Below, one piece after another: positions 18,325 through 27,261 of a stretch of DNA of 64,000 bases. Position 1 is the first letter of the stretch, and every line of letters starts with the position of its first letter. The notes beneath the pieces were generated by a model that was not told where the DNA came from, ran no database searches, and was given only the letters and a program-made list of their open reading frames with translations. The translations under genes were made by a program, and so were the position numbers. The DNA is from Sediminihaliea albiluteola (lineage in GTDB: Bacteria; Pseudomonadota; Gammaproteobacteria; Pseudomonadales; Halieaceae), in contig NZ_JACFXU010000014.1 in NCBI RefSeq assembly GCF_014077625.1, positions 434,001-498,000 of the forward strand, written 5' to 3'.

Positions 18325-19473
18325 ATGGAGAAAATACCACGTGCTAAAACGGTCTGGGCACACCGGGTATTTTTTCCAGCGGCCTGTCTCTATGGCGCCA
18401 TCGCGGTGCCTTTATCAGTCTTTGCAATGTACAGCGGCTGGGGCTGGCCTCCAGCACTCTTAGGCTTGGGCCACGCCTTTGAAATGGTATTTGGCTTTGC
18501 GCTGGCAGTGATTGCCGGCTACACCCTCGGACCGAGCGACCCACGCCTACTCACAGGCCTCTTTGTGCTTTGGCTTGCCGCCCGTGTGGCACAGTTTATC
18601 GCGCCCTTCAGCCTAGCCTCACTGCTAATCTCTGCGGCTTTTGGCCTCGCCTTAGCCTGGCGTATTGTGCCGCGCTTTATCGCCGCAAAGAAATGGCGCA
18701 ACCGTTTACTCATGCCCTTATTGGGCGGCCTGTGTTTACTGCCAACAGCTTATTTACTCACTCAACAACTGGCCTACGGCCAGGGCTCTCGGCTAGTTTT
18801 GCACGAAGGCATCTTGTTTCTGGCCTTGCTGATGGCCTTTATGGGAGGCCGGGTTATTGCACCGGCGGTTGCCGGTGAACTGCACAAGCAGGAACGCAAT
18901 TTAGAAGCCCGAGTGCAACCCCGTATCGAAGGGGCCTTCATTCTCTTACTAATCATCGCCGCGCCAGCCCTAGTGCTTCCTAGCACAGTAAGCCTTGCCG
19001 GCGCGATGGCTATTATCGCAGGGCTTTTAATCGTGCTGCGCCTACTGCGCTGGCAACTATGGCACTGTCGTTCACGCCCCGATTTACTGGGGCTCTGTGC
19101 CGGCTATCTGTGCTTGGGCCTTGGCCTAGTATTGCTAGGTAGCACCATAGTGGCCCGGGGGCAGCTCACCGCTGCCTTACATGTCATTACCATTGGGGCA
19201 CTGGGAACGCTAAGCAGTAGTATTATGAGCCGCACCCACTATCAGCGTCTGCGCCGCAGCCCTCCGCCGACGGTACTGGTAGTCTGGATGCTGAGTACTA
19301 TCGCTATCGCTACGCTGGCCCGAGTGGCAGCAACTTTCCCCTCACTAGGCGACCCGCTGCCACTGCTATGGCTGGCTGCGACAACGTGGGCACTTTGCTT
19401 TGGCAGCCTAGCTTGGCTGTTTAGCGCCGAACTCTACCGCGGCTGGCGCCGGAGTGAACACAGCGCCACTTGA
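18325..19473 (+). CDS. nnrS: NnrS family heme-copper membrane protein
   Basis: A 382-residue polytopic inner-membrane protein (about 12 hydrophobic segments) of the NnrS family, described as heme- and copper-containing proteins that protect against nitric-oxide stress. The N-terminal HRVFFPAA and GHAFEMVFGFALAVIAGY segments are characteristic. It follows the periplasmic rhodanese gene by 13 bases. It converges with the alpha/beta-hydrolase lipoprotein gene. No denitrification enzymes lie in the window, so an NO-tolerance role is inferred from the family only. Confidence 0.85.
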   Translation: MEKIPRAKTVWAHRVFFPAACLYGAIAVPLSVFAMYSGWGWPPALLGLGHAFEMVFGFALAVIAGYTLGPSDPRLLTGLFVLWLAARVAQFIAPFSLASLLISAAFGLALAWRIVPRFIAAKKWRNRLLMPLLGGLCLLPTAYLLTQQLAYGQGSRLVLHEGILFLALLMAFMGGRVIAPAVAGELHKQERNLEARVQPRIEGAFILLLIIAAPALVLPSTVSLAGAMAIIAGLLIVLRLLRWQLWHCRSRPDLLGLCAGYLCLGLGLVLLGSTIVARGQLTAALHVITIGALGTLSSSIMSRTHYQRLRRSPPPTVLVVWMLSTIAIATLARVAATFPSLGDPLPLLWLAATTWALCFGSLAWLFSAELYRGWRRSEHSAT

Positions 19474-19505
19474 ATGACACCTAGCCAGCCAGCAACGCCG
19501 CCCCC

Positions 19506-20972
19506 CTACTGTACCGGCGGGTTTGCTTTGGCCTCAGCAATCAAAATGTCAGCATCAAGCTGTAGCAGGAAGCCCGCCTCAACCGCCGCTTGAGCCGATG
19601 TTTCTACCGCCTCAATGTAATCTGCTGCACTGGGGTAGAGGGCGTCCAGAGTGGCCTGATCAAAGGGCGTGGTAAGCCCAGCGTACAATATTGGGCCATC
19701 GCCAGATAAGGTAGCAATTGGCGCTTCACTGTGAGGCAAACGAACCCCACCCAAGGCATTGCCATAGCGATCGACGACTATTTCCTCGTCCCTCGTTTCA
19801 ATCGGCGGCGCAGTGCTTGGCGCCTGGCCATCTCTAACCCAGCTTACCAAGGCATTCAGGGCCGCATGCATGGCCATATACTGGGGTGCACTGTTGACCA
19901 AGCCTAGTACCGGTGACAGATCGTAAAACGAGTCGTATTGCCGCGCGCCCTGCTCACTCAAGGCAGCCAGTGAGCTGGCATCGGAGTGGGATGTACCCGC
20001 CACCTCCCAAGTGCGCACACTGTCTGAATCAGGTTGACGTGCTCTGGGGAAGGAGAAGTCACCCTCCCCTATTCCAAATAGATCAGTCTCAGTAACAAAC
20101 TGTAGTACGGGGGCTTTAAGATCATCGCGCAGCTGCGCAGGAGCTGGCACATCTACCGTTTCATTAAGCGGCGCGCCACTACCGTTTCTGCTGTGGATCA
20201 GGAAACCGTCATAAACCAAGGATTCACTGTGTATGGCATTCACATAGGTCAGCATCCGAAAAGCACTCTGGGACTCGCCATCCGCTATCAGCACTTCTGC
20301 CTTAAGGCCGCCCAGGGGATCATCTCCTTTAGGGGCTTTGAGGGTCGCGCCCACCTGGGAGTATATGTCGTAAGAGTAGGCATCACCGGGGTGAAATAGA
20401 GACTCATAGCGCGCTGAGTCCCAAGCCATGAGCCCCAGCACATCAGGACCCAGTGGGCCATCGCCAATGCTCTCAATCGAAATCGCTTGTGCCGTCACCC
20501 CAACCCAGGCATGACCAGAGCGCAGTATTTCACCATTGAGAAAATTAAAATCGACATCTAGATCCACAGCTGAAGTGACGTTGAACCACTCCACTACCAC
20601 CACGCCACTAAACTGCGCCGGATCACTCGGTCGACGCACCAGTATGCGTGTTTTGTAATCTGCCGTACTGGCCTCAGTTACTGGCCAAATACCGTCGATG
20701 CCCCACTCCCCATCGGGGTCAAATGCCCGAGCCTCGCCCTCAACAAAAAACTCTTCTTCTACGTAGCCGGCCCCATCGAGGTCGACAATCGCTGGCGTAG
20801 CGGGAAAGCCGCGGCTGCCGTTAGTAATGGGGCCCGACACTAGCGCCGAGGGGACTAGAGGCTCCGGCTCAGGCGGCGGTAATGGGGGGCTGTGCTTATC
20901 GCTACTATCGGAGCAGCCCCATAAAACTGCGGACATAAGCACTAAGAGAAACAAGCGAATAAAGGCAGACAT
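19506..20972 (-). CDS. Alpha/beta-hydrolase-domain lipoprotein
   Basis: A 488-residue predicted lipoprotein (hydrophobic leader ending LWGC) with a spacer rich in Pro and Glu, then an alpha/beta-hydrolase domain of the Abhydrolase_10 type. The nucleophile elbow appears as DGESQSA. Conserved stretches include RRPSDPAQFSGVVVVEWFNV and GTSHSDA, the latter likely carrying the active-site His. It is probably an esterase acting outside the inner membrane; the substrate is unknown. Single minus-strand gene with a GGAAAG ribosome site before the ATG at 20972. Confidence 0.75.
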   Translation of the reverse strand: MSAFIRLFLLVLMSAVLWGCSDSSDKHSPPLPPPEPEPLVPSALVSGPITNGSRGFPATPAIVDLDGAGYVEEEFFVEGEARAFDPDGEWGIDGIWPVTEASTADYKTRILVRRPSDPAQFSGVVVVEWFNVTSAVDLDVDFNFLNGEILRSGHAWVGVTAQAISIESIGDGPLGPDVLGLMAWDSARYESLFHPGDAYSYDIYSQVGATLKAPKGDDPLGGLKAEVLIADGESQSAFRMLTYVNAIHSESLVYDGFLIHSRNGSGAPLNETVDVPAPAQLRDDLKAPVLQFVTETDLFGIGEGDFSFPRARQPDSDSVRTWEVAGTSHSDASSLAALSEQGARQYDSFYDLSPVLGLVNSAPQYMAMHAALNALVSWVRDGQAPSTAPPIETRDEEIVVDRYGNALGGVRLPHSEAPIATLSGDGPILYAGLTTPFDQATLDALYPSAADYIEAVETSAQAAVEAGFLLQLDADILIAEAKANPPVQ

Positions 20973-21062
20973 AGGGCTTTCCTGATTATTGGAGTTATTA
21001 GTCTATGCCCTTGAAAGTACCCAATGCCCGAGGGCCTGTAAAGGCGCGAGCTTGTTAAAGGC

Positions 21063-21383
21063 TTATGGGGTCTCGCTAATCAATACATCGAGCTTTGCTA
21101 AAACCATTAGCAACTCCTCTGTCGCCAAATGACTAGCTCGAAAATACTCTTCCGCCATGGGCGTTACAGCACAGCGCTCAGGCAAGGGCAGTTGCTGCTC
21201 CAAAAGCTGATACAGAGTGGGTAAAAAGACAAACTGCAACCACTGGGGCAAGCTCAAGGTATCGACACAAAAGGGCTCAGTACTAGCAAGCGCCTCACTC
21301 GGTGGAGGCTTCATCTGCCACAGACCGAGCTGTCGCAGCTGAGCTTCGACATCAATTAAACTTTCGGCGATCTTACTGCGCAT
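21063..21383 (-). CDS. yqcC: YqcC family protein
   Basis: A 106-residue cytoplasmic protein of the YqcC family (DUF446-type), recognised by the LPQWLQFVFLPTL motif and the C-terminal acidic PMAEEYF segment. No function is established. It starts 9 bases after the dinG stop, so it is the third gene of the acyltransferase-dinG-yqcC operon. Confidence 0.8.
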   Translation of the reverse strand: MRSKIAESLIDVEAQLRQLGLWQMKPPPSEALASTEPFCVDTLSLPQWLQFVFLPTLYQLLEQQLPLPERCAVTPMAEEYFRASHLATEELLMVLAKLDVLISETP

Positions 21384-21392
21384 AGTTTAAAC

Positions 21393-23540
21393 TTAGTGTA
21401 ATTCGCGCTTAAAAGGCGGCAGTGAATCCAGTATCGCGCGCCCGTAGCGGCGAGTAATGATGCGGCGATCCATCAGAGTAACCCGCCCAGTATCTTGCTC
21501 GGTACGCAACAGCCTGCCACTGGCCTGCACCAATCGTAGGGCAGCGTCAGGCACGCTAATCTCCATGAAGGGGTTGCCACCCCTTGCCTCGATCCATTCG
21601 GCTAAGGACGCCTCAATGGGGCTATCGGGCACGGCAAAGGGTATCTTAGCAATAACGACATGGCGGCAATACTTTCCTGGTAAATCGACACCTTCGGCAA
21701 AACTAGCCAGACCAAAGATGACGCTGCCGTCACCGCCATCGACTCGCTCGCGATGCAGCCGCAGAATTTCTTGTTTACTGCCATCACCCTGCATCAGAAT
21801 TTCCTCACGCCACTGTGCCGGAAGCCCCTGGTAAACCTCCAGCATCTGCCGCCTAGAGGAGAACAGCACTAAACTGGCCTCCTCCCTATTGAGCAAATTT
21901 GGCAGCTGCTCAATCATAGCCGCGCTGTGGGCTTCAGCATCTCCGGGCTCGCAGTCCATGGCCGGCACAGAAAATACCGCGCGGCTGTAGTCAAAGGGGC
22001 TGGCAACTATTTTAAAACGCGCTTCACGCGAGACACCTGAGTGCAAAATAAAGCGCTCGAAGGAATTTAGTGCAGTGATGGTGGCCGAAGTAATAATCAC
22101 TCCCGCGGCCCGCGGCCAGAGGTATTCCTGCAAGATATCCGCAGCCAATATTGGACTGCAGCGCAGCTCAAAACCATGCTGCCCATTGCTGTCTAGCAAA
22201 GTAATCCAGCGGGCCATCGGTGGCTGCTCACCTTTGCCGGTCACAGCATAGGCCTGCCACAGCGCCAAGGTCGCCTCTGCTCGCCCAAGCATGCCACCGA
22301 TATTCAAGTGCCAGGTTTCTAAATCCCCTTTGTCGACTCCTGCAAATTCATCCTCAAGCGAATCTTCAAGTGATTTTTCAATGCGCGACAGATTGTTAAC
22401 CAATGATTGGAATTGCCCGGCCAAGGTAGCTGCTAGCGGTATGAGTGACTCAGGTACCAGGCCATGCTCAAAGCGTAGCTGCGTTTCATCGCGGCGATTG
22501 GGCTCGGCATCGTCAAACAGGCTTGCCACCGCCTGCTCAGCCACTTTAAGGCTATCGGCAGCGTTCTCTAGCTGTTCTGGCAACTGTTTAAGGTAATGGG
22601 CAATGCCGCTAAGTGGGGCCAGTGTTGCCGCGCCCTGAGCGAGTATTTTGCCACTGTCTTGCAACCAAGCCACAGTCGTGTGAATTCGACAAAAGCTAGC
22701 AAAATGCGACAGCGCCTTGTCGGGCAAGTGATGCCCTTCATCGAAGACATAAATGCAGTCTTCTGGCTCAGGTAAGATCGCGCCACCACCGAGTGCCAGA
22801 TCGGATAATGTCAGGTCGTGATTGGCAACAATCACATCGGCGTGGGTCAATTCTTCCCGGGCTTTATAGAAACTGCACTGGGAAATATTGGGGCAGCGAC
22901 GACCACTACATTGACTGTGGTCAGTGGTGGCGCCAAGCCACACTTGCTCAGGCACAGTCGCCGGCCAATTGTCACGATCGCCATCCCATTCACCGCGCCC
23001 TAGGGCATCGATCATGCTGTGATAGATCGGCATCGCCTCAGCCGCCTGAGGCAGCTCGAACTCATCGGGATACAGGGGCAGAACACTGTTATCGCCCTGC
23101 CCATCGGCCAGCAAACGGTCGAGCTTGGACAAGCACACATAGCGCCGCCGTCCTTTGGCTAAGGCATAGCTGAAGTCCAGCTCGCTATGACGCTTTATGT
23201 CCGGCAGATCTTTATGTACGAACTGTTCCTGCAAGGCCACGGTAGCGGTTGCCACCACTAGCCTTTTACCGAGGGCTTGTGCCATGGGAATGGCAGTTAC
23301 CGAATAGGCGATTGTCTTACCAGTGCCGGTGCCGGCCTCAATCACACAGACTGCAGGCTCGGCATTGCTCCGCTCTGCTGGCGTCTCACCGGGCAGCGGA
23401 ATTCGCGCTAGGGTATTGGCAATCTCGGCAATCATTTGTCGCTGACCCCAGCGCGGAGTCAGGGACTTTTTTTCAATCACTGCCGCATAGGCCGCACGGA
23501 TGCGGTCTTTTAGCTCCTCACTCAGCAAGGCTATCGCCAT
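21393..23540 (-). CDS. dinG: ATP-dependent DNA helicase DinG
   Basis: A 715-residue superfamily 2 iron-sulfur helicase (XPD-like) that unwinds 5'-overhang duplexes, D-loops and R-loops. Walker A is GTGTGKT near residue 75, the DEAH box is VFDEGHH, and four cysteines between them (one in YVCLSK, three in CSGRRCPNISQC) form the 4Fe-4S site. Helicase motif VI appears near QASGRLLR. Its ATG lies inside the last codons of the upstream acyltransferase gene (23-base overlap), implying translational coupling. Length matches pseudomonad DinG. Confidence 0.93.
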   Translation of the reverse strand: MAIALLSEELKDRIRAAYAAVIEKKSLTPRWGQRQMIAEIANTLARIPLPGETPAERSNAEPAVCVIEAGTGTGKTIAYSVTAIPMAQALGKRLVVATATVALQEQFVHKDLPDIKRHSELDFSYALAKGRRRYVCLSKLDRLLADGQGDNSVLPLYPDEFELPQAAEAMPIYHSMIDALGRGEWDGDRDNWPATVPEQVWLGATTDHSQCSGRRCPNISQCSFYKAREELTHADVIVANHDLTLSDLALGGGAILPEPEDCIYVFDEGHHLPDKALSHFASFCRIHTTVAWLQDSGKILAQGAATLAPLSGIAHYLKQLPEQLENAADSLKVAEQAVASLFDDAEPNRRDETQLRFEHGLVPESLIPLAATLAGQFQSLVNNLSRIEKSLEDSLEDEFAGVDKGDLETWHLNIGGMLGRAEATLALWQAYAVTGKGEQPPMARWITLLDSNGQHGFELRCSPILAADILQEYLWPRAAGVIITSATITALNSFERFILHSGVSREARFKIVASPFDYSRAVFSVPAMDCEPGDAEAHSAAMIEQLPNLLNREEASLVLFSSRRQMLEVYQGLPAQWREEILMQGDGSKQEILRLHRERVDGGDGSVIFGLASFAEGVDLPGKYCRHVVIAKIPFAVPDSPIEASLAEWIEARGGNPFMEISVPDAALRLVQASGRLLRTEQDTGRVTLMDRRIITRRYGRAILDSLPPFKRELH

Positions 23541-24684
23541 TTTGAGCCTGCGCTAACTTAGCCACCACCGCATTGGCATAGGTGGCCAAGGCATAGGGCT
23601 GGTGCGCTTCAGGCAAGGCTGCAATGCGAGCACGAAACTGCTCTTGGCTACAGCTACCAGAAGCCAAATCGAGCTGCTGCGGCAGCGCTGCTGCTTCGCC
23701 GTGCAGCATCTGATAAGCATAGAGGTTAGTAGGGTGCAGGCAGTAGAGCGAGATAATTTGCTCATCTACCGCCCGCGCAACATCACTCGCGCTCTCGTAA
23801 TCAGCATCTAGCGGCGAACCAAAAGCCACGTGCACGCGGCCTTTAGCGCCGGATATACCCCGCCCAATAGAGGCAATGTCTTCCTGCTCAGCTTTCTTAT
23901 ACTCGCCAGTGCTTTCTACTTGATATAACTCTTTGGCCTTGAACTCATCACAGGGATCGAGCTCATAAGAAATAGATACCGGCACAATACCCAGTTTACG
24001 AATATGCTCGGCAAAGCTTTCTGTTTCCTTATCGCGACTCATACTCAACATTTTAATGACCGCAGGCTCCGTGCGATCAATACCGTTTTTGGCTCGCCCT
24101 TCACGCTGAGCAATCCAAATCGGCGCATTCTCTTCCAGCAAACTATGACGAATATAGTTAGACAGGGTTTTAGAGGCCGTTAATAACTCTCTGGGGCCGC
24201 TGACAGAGCGCTTAACAATAAAGCTCTTATTCAAGCGCATCAGGTCTGAGACCCAGGGCTTGGTCAGCAAGTTGTCGCCAATGGCAATACGCACGGTGTT
24301 GTGCCCACCGACATGCAGAGCATAGTTAGTAAATGCTGGGTCCATGGCGATATCGCGATGATTACTCATGAATAAATAGGGCCGAGTAGCATCGAGCTGC
24401 TCTAAGCCCGATACTGTGAAGCCAGCGGTACTGTCTTCAATCATCTGCTCAACATAGGCTTTAACTACCATCTGCATAGCCTGCACATCATGCACATCGC
24501 GCAACTGCCGCGATAGGTAAATGCGCACCAATGCGCGACTCAGCGCCGGCGCCACTCGCGCCAAACGTCCGAGCCTCAGGCTGGCCAGTGCCCCAAGTAA
24601 CTCAGGGTCCTGCAGCAGCCGTGCTAGCACGGCCGTCACCTCGTCATCACGGTAGGGACGTATATCGGAAAAAGGGTCGTTCAA
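23518..24684 (-). CDS. Glycerol-3-phosphate/1-acylglycerol-3-phosphate acyltransferase-like protein
   Basis: A 388-residue PlsB/PlsC-superfamily acyltransferase. The catalytic NHRDIAMD (HxxxxD type) is near residue 120, followed by the IAQREGRAKNG substrate motif. It probably acylates a glycerophosphate-like acceptor at the inner membrane. I start it at the TTG at 24684: GAGGAAG lies 6 bases upstream and the protein then begins MNDPFSDIRPYRDDEV, as relatives do. The longer GTG start at 24714 has no ribosome site. First gene of the dinG operon, overlapping dinG by 23 bases. Confidence 0.8.
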   Translation of the reverse strand: MNDPFSDIRPYRDDEVTAVLARLLQDPELLGALASLRLGRLARVAPALSRALVRIYLSRQLRDVHDVQAMQMVVKAYVEQMIEDSTAGFTVSGLEQLDATRPYLFMSNHRDIAMDPAFTNYALHVGGHNTVRIAIGDNLLTKPWVSDLMRLNKSFIVKRSVSGPRELLTASKTLSNYIRHSLLEENAPIWIAQREGRAKNGIDRTEPAVIKMLSMSRDKETESFAEHIRKLGIVPVSISYELDPCDEFKAKELYQVESTGEYKKAEQEDIASIGRGISGAKGRVHVAFGSPLDADYESASDVARAVDEQIISLYCLHPTNLYAYQMLHGEAAALPQQLDLASGSCSQEQFRARIAALPEAHQPYALATYANAVVAKLAQAQNGDSLAE

Positions 24685-24819
24685 GCGGATCTTCCTCGGG
24701 TCGGAAAGCGCCACACGATACCCAAATTCACCCTTCGAGTCACCAGCCCTAGTGCCCCAAATGAGCGCTTTCTGCTAATCTCTAGGAGCTTGCTCGATCA
24801 ATTCATTCTTGGAGGTCAC

Positions 24820-25041
24820 ATGGACGCTAGTGCTGCCATACTCACAACTTTTGGTTTAGCTTGCCTACTGGTGAGCTGGGTGCTGCTGTTGATCACATCT
24901 TGGAAGGAAGACTACGCTTGGGGCCTGTGCGCCACACTCCTGCCACCTTTCGCCTATCTAGTTGCCCTATTCCGCCTCGACAAGGCCGGCCAGGCAGTAC
25001 TCACCGCGCTCTTAGGCTTAATTTTGATCGCTCTCGCCTAA
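24820..25041 (+). CDS. Small two-helix membrane protein
   Basis: A 73-residue protein with two predicted transmembrane helices (about residues 5-25 and 32-48) and a hydrophobic C-terminus that may form a third. GGAGGT stands 3 bases before the ATG at 24820; the longer frame from 24790 begins upstream of this site. The family is not recognised. It is divergent from the acyltransferase gene and followed by a GC-rich hairpin. Confidence 0.65.
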   Translation: MDASAAILTTFGLACLLVSWVLLLITSWKEDYAWGLCATLLPPFAYLVALFRLDKAGQAVLTALLGLILIALA

Positions 25042-25048
25042 GCCTTTC

Positions 25049-25072
25049 TGGGCCGGCACTGTTACCGGCCCA
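25049..25072 (+). terminator. Hairpin after the small membrane protein gene
   Basis: Perfect 8-bp stem TGGGCCGG / CCGGCCCA with an 8-base loop, 7 bases after the stop codon. AT-rich but not a pure T-run afterwards. Confidence 0.5.
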
Positions 25073-25105
25073 ACCTTAATTATATTTAATGTTACTGGGG
25101 TAATC

Positions 25106-25152
25106 CTCGAGTGACACCAAAGCTTATTATTAATCAATAACTTACACTCGAG
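25106..25152. repeat. Long-range inverted repeat with nested AT palindrome
   Basis: CTCGAGTG at 25106-25113 pairs perfectly with CACTCGAG at 25145-25152; the 31 bases between them contain a second small inverted repeat (TTATT-AATC-AATAA). It could be an operator or part of a small structured RNA. Confidence 0.4.
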
Positions 25153-25160
25153 CAAAAAGC

Positions 25161-25196
25161 AAGTGGGGCGACGTTACCTTTCTGCCCACTTTTCTT
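25161..25196 (+). terminator. Candidate terminator of an unannotated transcript
   Basis: AAGTGGG / CCCACTT stem with a 17-base loop followed by TTCTT. No ORF ends here, so if real it closes a short non-coding transcript starting between 25073 and 25110. Confidence 0.35.
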
Positions 25197-25307
25197 ACAA
25201 ATTCGTAACACAAAGCTTTGCGCAATTACCCTACACTAGGCGCCACAAATTGGATGCCCGCTTGCTCGGGGCGCCTGTAGTCATTACACACTCACAGAGG
25301 TACAAGC

Positions 25308-25580
25308 ATGAACCTGATCAAACTGGCTGCCGCAACTGCGCTGTTAAGCTTCTCCGTCGGCAGTCTTGCCGCCAAACCCACTAGCATTGTATTCAAGAGC
25401 AACAGCGAAACCACCGATGGCACGCCTTACTCACAATACGAAGTAAAGTGCTCCAATGGTAAGAAAGTTCCTCTAACTGCTTGGGACAAGCGCCGTAAGT
25501 GGTGTGTAGGCGAAGCCAGCGCAGCCGACTGCGAAAAGAAGCAGATCAAAGCTGCTAAAGCTGCCTGCGACGCAGTCTAA
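25308..25580 (+). CDS. Small exported four-cysteine protein
   Basis: A 90-residue protein with a Sec signal peptide (cleavage near SLAA-KP, residue 22) and a mature part holding four cysteines (C48, C66, C75, C87) that could form two disulfides. The mature protein is Lys-rich (CSNGKKVPLTAWDKRRKWCVG). AGAGGTAC precedes the ATG. I do not recognise the family; it has the look of a small periplasmic or secreted stress protein. A 266-base structured gap lies upstream. Confidence 0.7.
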   Translation: MNLIKLAAATALLSFSVGSLAAKPTSIVFKSNSETTDGTPYSQYEVKCSNGKKVPLTAWDKRRKWCVGEASAADCEKKQIKAAKAACDAV

Positions 25581-25629
25581 TCCTGAACCCGCCCTACTCC
25601 GCTGTGGAGCAGGGCGGGATCCAGCCCTT

Positions 25630-26643
25630 TCAAGCCTGCAAATAACGCCCTCGCAACTCAGCTATTTCCGACCTTCCCAGCCCCACCATTTCACTCAGAT
25701 AGGCTTCAATACTCGGGAAGTTGCTATGAATCCCCTCTAGCGCCGCCCGCAAATACGCTTCATCGACTTGCAGCATTGGCATAATAGCTTCGCGATCCGA
25801 GTCACTTAAGCGATACTTAGCTCGCACTTTTTCCAATTCCACTTCGGGCTTAAAGAAACGTGCACTCAGTAAATAATCCCGCAACACCAGACTTTCGGGC
25901 ACACCCAGCGCCAACAACATCAAAGCACTAGCAAAGCCAGTTCGATCTTTGCCAGCAGCACAGTGCACCAAATAGCGGGCACTATCCTGCGCCAAAATCT
26001 CCTCGAACATACGGCGATACACCCCCGCCTCTTCCAGCGCGAGCTCACGGTTCACAGTCACCATAAACTCGAACATCGCTTCGGAACTGGGCACGACTCC
26101 ATCGATACTCTGCAAAAAGCCCGAATTATTGCCCGGCGCAATAGGCAGACTGCAAATCAATGGCGGGCGCTCACTCGGCAGGCGAGATGGCTCACTGAGC
26201 TGCTCACTCTGCTGCCGAAAATCAAACACCAAATCCAACTCTAGGCTCGCCAACAGGGCAATATCCTCATCGCTGAGCTTTGCTAAATGCCCTGAGCGAA
26301 AGAGATAGCCCCACTTCACTTGTTGACCTTCTGTGTTGCGATAGCCACCAAAATCACGAAAGTTTGGTGAACCTTGCAGCCCCAAACGACGCTCCGCAGC
26401 CAGCACCTCGTTACCGTGCTGGTCACGCAGGCGGAAAAAATGTCGCCGACCTAAGGGCAGACCACTGACCGTAGCGCGATACGCAGCGTGCTCGCCCTCA
26501 GGCGCCCGATACTCGGTGCTGACCGGCCCGCCTTCAGCCAGCGCCTCTACAGACACCTCTGTATCCTTGCTACTGGTCTGCCACTCAACATGGTAATCGC
26601 CTTCCGGGACTCGCCAAATATGCACTGCATCACTTATCAACAT
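25630..26643 (-). CDS. Tyrosine-phosphatase-like protein with N-terminal beta-domain
   Basis: A 337-residue protein. The C-terminal two-thirds are a Y_phosphatase3-type domain with the P-loop HCAAGKDRTG (Cys-x5-Arg), preceded by NFRDFGGYR and the FDFRQQSEQ segment. The N-terminal about 90 residues look like a fibronectin-type beta-sandwich (VEWQTSSKD ... GLPLGRRHFFRL). It probably dephosphorylates phosphotyrosine or phosphoinositide-type substrates. I start it at the ATG at 26643, which follows AGGAAG; the TTG at 26670 is less likely. No signal peptide. Divergent from rpsT. Confidence 0.8.
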   Translation of the reverse strand: MLISDAVHIWRVPEGDYHVEWQTSSKDTEVSVEALAEGGPVSTEYRAPEGEHAAYRATVSGLPLGRRHFFRLRDQHGNEVLAAERRLGLQGSPNFRDFGGYRNTEGQQVKWGYLFRSGHLAKLSDEDIALLASLELDLVFDFRQQSEQLSEPSRLPSERPPLICSLPIAPGNNSGFLQSIDGVVPSSEAMFEFMVTVNRELALEEAGVYRRMFEEILAQDSARYLVHCAAGKDRTGFASALMLLALGVPESLVLRDYLLSARFFKPEVELEKVRAKYRLSDSDREAIMPMLQVDEAYLRAALEGIHSNFPSIEAYLSEMVGLGRSEIAELRGRYLQA

Positions 26644-26840
26644 AAATCTTCCTGGCAGCCTACTGGGCAAGTCAGCAGTAAAACTGCGGGCCCATTAAGC
26701 CTCAAATCAATTTTTAGGGTCGCAAGCCATTGCAGCCCACTAAACTACCAGCGCTACCATATACAAGCAGCTTTGGCAGCGAAAGTGGCTGCTGTGACAA
26801 AATGCTTGGAAGCAGCGCCTCAGACAGCCCGGCCTTAGAG

Positions 26841-26869
26841 TTGACAAGTGGCCCCCAAATGTGAATAAT
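26841..26869 (+). promoter_or_regulatory. rpsT promoter
   Basis: TTGACA at 26841-26846, 17-base spacer, AATAAT at 26864-26869, 39 bases before the rpsT start. This is the best sigma-70-type match in the window. Confidence 0.7.
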
Positions 26870-26907
26870 CGCGCCTCTTGAATTCTTGACCCCTAGAGGA
26901 CTGAATA

Positions 26908-27174
26908 GTGGCCAACTCTCCACAAGCAAAGAAGCGCGCCCGCCAGGCCGTTAAGCGTCGCAACCACAACGCAAGCCTGCGCTCGCTGGTTCGCACCCAA
27001 ATTAAAAAAGTTATTGCTGCAATCGCCACTGGTGATGCAGAGCAAGCCAAAACAGCTTACGCCAATGCTGTACCGGTCATTGACCGTATGGCCGACAAAG
27101 GCATCATCCACAAAAACAAAGCTGCTCGTCACAAGAGCCGCTTGAATGCCAAGGTGAAAGCCCTGGCCGCGTAA
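26908..27174 (+). CDS. rpsT: 30S ribosomal protein S20
   Basis: An 88-residue basic protein starting [13 protein letters not shown], the S20 signature; it binds 16S rRNA early in small-subunit assembly. The start codon is GTG with AGAGGA upstream. Non-ATG starts are typical of rpsT and in E. coli contribute to autogenous control; similar control here is inference. Single-gene unit with its own promoter and a strong intrinsic terminator. Confidence 0.97.
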   Translation: MANSPQAKKRARQAVKRRNHNASLRSLVRTQIKKVIAAIATGDAEQAKTAYANAVPVIDRMADKGIIHKNKAARHKSRLNAKVKALAA

Positions 27175-27191
27175 GCGCAGCGCTTCTAATC

Positions 27192-27221
27192 AAAAAAGCC
27201 GGCTTAAAGCCGGCTTTTTTT
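27192..27221 (+). terminator. rpsT intrinsic terminator (probably bidirectional)
   Basis: AGCCGGC / GCCGGCT stem, TTAAA loop, seven Ts after it and six As before it, so it can also stop minus-strand transcription coming from the convergent diiron gene. Confidence 0.9.
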
Positions 27222-27261
27222 ATCCCCCTCTCACTCTCGCGAGACAACAGCAGAGTTAAGC

